A DNA stretch of 10,071 bases, from the NCBI GenBank assembly GCA_030636285.1, contig DAOVXE010000012.1:1-10071 (forward strand), given 5' to 3'. How positions within the stretch are numbered: the first letter of the stretch is position 1; every line of letters begins with the position of its first letter. The translations under genes and the position numbers were made by a program. Origin of the DNA: Candidatus Falkowiibacteriota bacterium. Lineage in GTDB: Bacteria; Patescibacteria; ABY1; BM507; UBA12075. Shown here one piece after another: positions 6,338 to 10,071 of this stretch. The notes under the pieces are model-generated. The model saw nothing but the letters and a program-made list of their open reading frames with translations, did not search any database and was not told the origin of the DNA.

Positions 6338-7339
6338 ATGCAAGTAAATAAACTTTTAGTGCCAAACAAACCGCAATTTGATGTAATCGTGGCTTTATTC
6401 TTACTAGCTGAATATGGAAAGGAAAAGTTTTCCGGTATTAGTGATGCTCAAATTATTTTTTGGACCAGAAGTGATGATCCGACCAATGAAGAAGTTGAGC
6501 AATTTAAAAAAGAGGGTATACTCCCAATAGATGTTGGCGGGAGTTTATTTGATCACCACTCCAAAGATAACGGTTATAACATAACTGCCACTACGCTGAT
6601 TGCTGGATATTTAGGTATTGAAAATAATCCGGAATTAAGCGCCTTGCTTTCATATGTTCAGGAAGATGATCTTGAGGGACTGCATAACAAGTTTGGTGAT
6701 TTGGTGCATATTATTAAGTCAATGTATAAGCAGGATATAGCCAATAATGAAATAATTAAATATACTTTAACAACTATAAAATATTTACAGACCGCCCAGA
6801 ATGAATGGCATTTTACTGTTAGGCGTGAATTTGAAAATAACTGTAAAATAATCAAGAAAAAGAAAGGAAAATCAAAAATAAAGATTGGCGTAATTGAGTC
6901 TGATAATTTACAGGTAGCAAATTATGGCATTACCGTTGCTAACATGGCGATGATAATACAGAAGCGATCCAGCGGGCATGTGATGATATTGACTAATAAA
7001 TTTTATCGCCTTGATCTGCGCGAGTCAATCGCGGCAATCAGAAAGAAAGAGCTTGAGCTTAGGGGATACAACAAAGTAATTGAAATAGATAAATTAAAAT
7101 TTGAAGGAAAAAATCAATTGCTTCCGAATTGGTTTTATCATCGCTCGCTTAATGCGTTTTTAAATGGTTCAAACGCTTTAAGTGAAACCGAAGCGACCAA
7201 AGTTCCATTCTCTGAAATTATCAGATTTATGATATATGGTGTAACATCGGAAAAGTCTCAGTTATGTGATTGTCATGAAAGGGGAACAAATTGTCCATAT
7301 AGAGCTTATGGTTTTAGTAAATGTTTAGATATTAGATAA
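6338..7339 (+). CDS. DHH/MYG1-like putative metal-dependent phosphoesterase with C-terminal Cys cluster
   Basis: The 333-residue protein has an N-terminal half that recalls the DHH superfamily, closest in look to MYG1-type nucleases. PQFDVIVALFLL (12-23) is followed by PIDVGG (63-68), FDHHSKDNGY (71-80) and YVQEDDLEG (106-114), a set of Asp and His suited to binding two metal ions. The usual THNGTFHCDE start of MYG1 is not seen, so this is a distant member at best. A basic linker near 171-182 leads to a second part. The C-terminus holds Cys310, Cys312, His313, Cys319 and Cys329, a possible zinc site. Predicted activity on nucleic acid or nucleotide phosphates is inference. The gene is more AT-rich than its neighbours, has its own promoter, and separates hpf from secA. 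I chose ATG 6338 because an upstream TTG lies in the promoter. Confidence 0.65.
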   Translation: MQVNKLLVPNKPQFDVIVALFLLAEYGKEKFSGISDAQIIFWTRSDDPTNEEVEQFKKEGILPIDVGGSLFDHHSKDNGYNITATTLIAGYLGIENNPELSALLSYVQEDDLEGLHNKFGDLVHIIKSMYKQDIANNEIIKYTLTTIKYLQTAQNEWHFTVRREFENNCKIIKKKKGKSKIKIGVIESDNLQVANYGITVANMAMIIQKRSSGHVMILTNKFYRLDLRESIAAIRKKELELRGYNKVIEIDKLKFEGKNQLLPNWFYHRSLNAFLNGSNALSETEATKVPFSEIIRFMIYGVTSEKSQLCDCHERGTNCPYRAYGFSKCLDIR

Positions 7340-7342
7340 AAA
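7329..7342. repeat. Right copy of the 14-bp direct repeat
   Basis: This is an exact copy of 6260-6273. It overlaps the last codons and the stop (7337-7339) of the DHH/MYG1-like gene, so if it marks an insertion border the gene end lies on the border. No terminator hairpin is visible after this gene. Confidence 0.6.
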
Positions 7343-7372
7343 ATTTAAAATAGTAGTTGATCTTTAAAATAT

Positions 7373-7428
7373 TACACTATTTCTTTGTTAGGATATTAAA
7401 TTTAGTATTTTGACATGGAAATAGTGTA
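7373..7428. promoter_or_regulatory. Nested inverted repeats upstream of the 209-aa gene
   Basis: TACACTATTTC (7373-7383) and GAAATAGTGTA (7418-7428) are a perfect 11-bp inverted repeat separated by 34 bases. Inside it, ATATTAAATTTAGTAT (7393-7408) is a second dyad, with seven of eight positions pairing in DNA and all eight in RNA if G-U is allowed. A consensus -35 TTGACA (7410-7415) lies between the inner and outer dyads. The -10 is uncertain: 17-18 bases on are CAATAA/AATAAA, and TATAAA at 7427 is too close. The arrangement suggests an operator or a leader-RNA fold that controls the next gene. Confidence 0.5.
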
Positions 7429-7454
7429 TAAACAATAAAAACAAACAATTTACC

Positions 7455-7463
7455 TAAGGAGGT
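7455..7463 (+). promoter_or_regulatory. Strong Shine-Dalgarno site of the 209-aa gene
   Basis: TAAGGAGGT with five bases to the ATG at 7469 is a near-perfect ribosome-binding site. It fixes the start, and no other gene in the window has one. Confidence 0.9.
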
Positions 7464-7468
7464 AGCGA

Positions 7469-8098
7469 ATGGTTAAAGTACTGGCAAAATATGTAAATGG
7501 GTTAATGTTGGCTGGAAACGTTTGTCCGATTACAGGTAAGCGTAAAGAGCCGGGATTTCGGGTAGCTGATGAAGCAATAAAAAAATACCCGAACGCTAAT
7601 GAGGCAGTTGATACGGTCTTAGAGGCTTATAGGGAGCTTGATAACGGCCACCGAATTGCACTTGGTGGGGATAATGAGCGTAAACGCGTTTTTGGCCCGG
7701 TTTTATGCCAGGTTAAAGTGGCAAAAGACGCTAAGTGGTGTAATCCAAAAAATGGAATTAAACCATTTCTATCATACGCCTATAGTGCTCGTGGAGGATT
7801 GGTAAATGCCTCAGTGTTTGGGGCTGATGAAAAAGACGCGGGAAAAATTATCTGTGTTTTAGCGGAGCTTAAAATACGCAAGGCTCCTACAGGAAGGGAA
7901 TATCCTTATTTCCGTTTCCAAAAAGTTGACGGTGTAAGGTCGGATGTGAAGTTTGCCATCCGACATGAAGATTCAAAATTCGATGTTTTGGAATTTGTTT
8001 ACGATCTTCCCTGCAAGGTGATTGACCATTATACAGGAGGGAAAATTGGTCAGGACCGCTATCTTTATTTTGCTGTTGGCTTTGTCCCAATTTGTTAA
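7469..8098 (+). CDS. Unrecognised 209-residue protein
   Basis: I do not recognise this protein. It has no signal peptide and no membrane segment, so it is probably cytoplasmic. It starts MVKVLAKYVNGLMLAG and then CPITGKRKEPGF (19-30). A helical stretch (32-57) is followed by a mixed strand-rich region to the end, with aromatic segments such as YPYFRF (145-150) and RYLYFAVGF (197-205). Six cysteines (19, 80, 92, 129, 181, 209) are scattered without a zinc pattern, and the last is the C-terminal residue. The gene stands alone: inverted repeats and a perfect Shine-Dalgarno site lie before it, and a strong terminator follows. That points to high or switchable expression as a single-gene unit. With the preceding gene it separates hpf from secA. 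Base composition lies between its AT-rich neighbour and the core genes in sampled lines. Confidence 0.85.
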   Translation: MVKVLAKYVNGLMLAGNVCPITGKRKEPGFRVADEAIKKYPNANEAVDTVLEAYRELDNGHRIALGGDNERKRVFGPVLCQVKVAKDAKWCNPKNGIKPFLSYAYSARGGLVNASVFGADEKDAGKIICVLAELKIRKAPTGREYPYFRFQKVDGVRSDVKFAIRHEDSKFDVLEFVYDLPCKVIDHYTGGKIGQDRYLYFAVGFVPIC

Positions 8099-8101
8099 CA
8101 A

Positions 8102-8165
8102 GCTACTTTGTAGCACAAACGAGCCCGTGAACGTTTAAACAAGTTCCGGGCTCATTTCTTTTTTT
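8102..8165 (+). terminator. Tandem hairpins with intrinsic terminator after the 209-aa gene
   Basis: A small hairpin, GCTAC (8102-8106) with GTAGC (8110-8114), comes first. A strong one follows: GAGCCCG-T-GAAC (8121-8132) pairs with GTTC-CGGGCTC (8143-8153), with one bulged base. It is followed by ATTTC and a run of seven T (8159-8165). This should stop transcription efficiently and separate the gene from secA. Confidence 0.85.
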
Positions 8166-8192
8166 GCATTTTTATCCCTTTTATATTATACT
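8164..8192 (+). promoter_or_regulatory. Probable secA promoter
   Basis: TTGCAT (8164-8169), a 17-base spacer and TATACT (8187-8192) match the layout of the other promoters in the window. The start would be near 8199, leaving a leader of roughly 50 bases. The -35 overlaps the end of the T-run of the preceding terminator. Confidence 0.6.
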
Positions 8193-8249
8193 AAATATAT
8201 TAATAAATATAACACGCTAAGGCGTGTTTTTTGGTGTTAAATATATTAA
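8192..8249 (+). promoter_or_regulatory. secA leader: terminator-like hairpin flanked by a 12-bp direct repeat
   Basis: AACACGC (8211-8217) pairs with GCGTGTT (8222-8228) and the T-run extends to 8232, the form of an intrinsic terminator. It lies after the likely secA promoter and 19 bases before the ATG. TAAATATATTAA occurs on both sides, at 8192-8203 and 8238-8249. Either this is a second terminator for the upstream gene, or it is an attenuator or operator pair that adjusts secA expression. No Shine-Dalgarno site precedes secA. Confidence 0.5.
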
Positions 8250-8251
8250 AT

Positions 8252-10071
8252 ATGAGTTTTTTAGATAAAATATTCGGCGATCCGAACGAAAAAACCCTTA
8301 AGGAATTAAGGGTGGTTGTTGATGAGATCAATAAGCTGGAGACGGGCTTCGCAAGGCAAGAAAGTGCCAAGTTAAAAGTTGAAAGTGATAAATTTAAAGA
8401 AGAGTTGAAAAATTTAGAAGGTGATGAGCTTGAAAAAAAATTAGATGAAATATTGCCGCGGGCTTTTGCTGTTGCCAGGGAAGCGGCCAAACGGGTGCTG
8501 GGGCAAAGGCATTATGACGTTCAGCTGATCGGCGGCATGGTACTGCATCAGGGCCGGATCGGTGAGATGAAAACCGGGGAAGGCAAGACTTTGGTGGCGA
8601 CTTTGCCTCTTTATCTAAACGCGCTCGCAGGCAAAGGCGCGCATTTAATTACTGTTAATGATTATCTTGCCCAGATCGGCGCCGGGTGGATGGCGCCGGT
8701 TTATCATTTTCTAGGTCTTAGTACCGGCGTGATAATCCACGAAACCGGTTTGTTGTATGACCCGGAATATACTGATGATTCCCAGTATGACGCGCGGTTA
8801 AAACATTTTCGGAGAGTAGAACGAGCCGAAGCCTATCAGGCTGATATTACTTATGGCACTAATAATGAATTTGGCTTTGATTATCTGCGCGATAACATGG
8901 TCCAGAATTTGGATCAAATGGCTCAGCGCGGTTTGCATTACGCAATCGTTGATGAGATTGACTCAATTTTGATTGACGAAGCCCGCACTCCTTTGATCAT
9001 TTCCGCTCCGGCCGAAGAATCAACTGACAAATATATCCAATTCGCCCAATTAGTAAGGCGCCTTAAAGAAAATAAATCCCCGGTCTCTCAATCAGATTCT
9101 AAATTAATAAATTTGGGTAAGACAGAGCAGGAAGAAACAGATCAGGGTGATTATAACGTGGATGAAAAGATGAAAGCAGCCACGCTTACCGAATTTGGCA
9201 TTCAAAAAATGGAAAAATGGCTGGGCGTGGATAATATCTATACTGAGCGCGGAATCAGGGAAGTGCATCATATTGAGCAGGCCCTTAAAGCCCATGCTTT
9301 ATTCAAGCTGGACCGGGATTATGTAGTTAAAAATAACGAGGTAATAATCGTGGACGAATTTACCGGCCGGCTAATGCATGGCCGGCGCTACTCCGAGGGC
9401 CTGCATCAGGCGATTGAAGCCAAGGAAGGGGTGGCGGTTCAGCGCGAGTCCCAGACGCTTGCTACTATTACTTTTCAGAATTATTTCCGCATGTACGAAA
9501 AGCTGTCCGGCATGACCGGTACAGCCATAACCGAAGCCGAAGAATTTGCCAAAATTTATAATCTGGAAACCGTCATTATTCCCACGCACAGGAAACTTAT
9601 CAGAAAGGACAATAATGATCTGATCTACATGACGGAAAAGGGCAAGTATAAGGCAGTGATTGAAGAAGTTAAAAAACGCAGCCTGGATGGCCAGCCGGTA
9701 CTGGTTGGAACGATCTCAATTCAGAAAAACGAAATGCTGCTTAATATGATGGAGCGCTCCGGCTTGCGCCCCCAAGTCCTTAATGCCAAGAATCATTTGA
9801 AAGAAGCGCGGATAATATCCGATGCCGGTAAACCGGGCGCTATCACTATCGCGACCAACATGGCCGGACGCGGCGTGGACATTATGCTCGGCGGTAACGA
9901 GCCCTCCAAAGATTCGCTTGAGCATAAGGAATGGGAAAAAGAGCATGAGAAAGTTATTGCCAGCGGAGGATTATTTATGATCGGCACCGAACGGCATGAA
10001 GCCAGGCGAATTGATAACCAGCTGCGCGGCCGGGCCGGACGGCAAGGCGACGCGGGTGAGAGCCGTTTTTA
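8252..10071 (+). CDS. secA: Protein translocase ATPase SecA, N-terminal 606 codons
   Basis: The frame is open from the ATG to the window edge and ends inside a codon, so the rest of the gene lies outside. SecA drives secretory proteins through SecYEG with ATP. Visible motifs are [14 protein letters not shown] (1-14), Walker [11 protein letters not shown] (104-113), [19 protein letters not shown] (198-216), Walker B VDEID (233-237), [20 protein letters not shown] (367-386), GMTGTA (420-425), VLNAKNH (509-515), NMAGRGVDI (536-544) and [11 protein letters not shown] (590-600). Compared with E. coli and B. subtilis SecA, about 25 extra residues stand before the DITYG segment (around 164-190). Further extra residues stand near 278-300 and 549-568. 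The C-terminal scaffold, wing and tail are not in view. It is the normal partner gene of hpf, here displaced. Confidence 0.97.
   Translation, partial: MSFLDKIFGDPNEKTLKELRVVVDEINKLETGFARQESAKLKVESDKFKEELKNLEGDELEKKLDEILPRAFAVAREAAKRVLGQRHYDVQLIGGMVLHQGRIGEMKTGEGKTLVATLPLYLNALAGKGAHLITVNDYLAQIGAGWMAPVYHFLGLSTGVIIHETGLLYDPEYTDDSQYDARLKHFRRVERAEAYQADITYGTNNEFGFDYLRDNMVQNLDQMAQRGLHYAIVDEIDSILIDEARTPLIISAPAEESTDKYIQFAQLVRRLKENKSPVSQSDSKLINLGKTEQEETDQGDYNVDEKMKAATLTEFGIQKMEKWLGVDNIYTERGIREVHHIEQALKAHALFKLDRDYVVKNNEVIIVDEFTGRLMHGRRYSEGLHQAIEAKEGVAVQRESQTLATITFQNYFRMYEKLSGMTGTAITEAEEFAKIYNLETVIIPTHRKLIRKDNNDLIYMTEKGKYKAVIEEVKKRSLDGQPVLVGTISIQKNEMLLNMMERSGLRPQVLNAKNHLKEARIISDAGKPGAITIATNMAGRGVDIMLGGNEPSKDSLEHKEWEKEHEKVIASGGLFMIGTERHEARRIDNQLRGRAGRQGDAGESRF

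Noticed and set aside
8200..8490. 96-codon minus-strand open frame at the start of secA
   Set aside because: It is a Ser/Asn/Leu-rich shadow opposite the secA N-terminus and spans the secA promoter leader.

Overview
The window looks like bacterial chromosome, most likely from a Patescibacteria (CPR) member of the Parcubacteria type. This is inferred from the form of the RseP and SecA proteins, the very small intergenic gaps, and the near absence of Shine-Dalgarno sites. No rRNA, tRNA, CRISPR array, transposase or integrase gene is visible. No gene-free stretch exceeds 180 bases. Eight complete genes and two genes cut by the window edges are supported.

Left part (1-2858). A gene tail ends at 66 and is followed by a tetraloop hairpin and a C/G-rich repeat. 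A minus-strand polyprenyl-phosphate sugar-1-phosphate transferase (185-1543) is transcribed divergently from holB, the DNA polymerase III clamp-loader delta' gene (1660-2724). Each has a -35/-10 promoter with a 17-bp spacer placed so close to the ATG that both mRNAs are probably leaderless. An 83-bp element with terminal inverted repeats follows holB.

Middle part (2859-6193). A secreted lipoprotein with seven Asp-box repeats (a predicted seven-bladed propeller) comes first. The gap after it holds nine tandem heptamers whose RNA can fold onto a downstream pyrimidine tract. Then come frr (ribosome recycling), rseP (site-2 protease, 3 bases after frr) and hpf (ribosome hibernation), closed by a terminator.

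Right part (6194-10071). In many bacteria hpf is directly followed by secA. Here two unusual genes separate them. The first is a more AT-rich gene for a DHH/MYG1-like protein with a C-terminal Cys cluster, bounded by a 14-bp direct repeat. The second is an unrecognised 209-aa protein with the only strong Shine-Dalgarno site in the window, nested dyads upstream and a strong terminator. secA then runs off the right edge at codon 606. Its leader carries a terminator-like hairpin bracketed by a 12-bp direct repeat.

The core genes serve replication, translation recycling and hibernation, membrane proteolysis and protein export. The part most worth a second look is the two-gene insertion between hpf and secA with its cis-acting elements.
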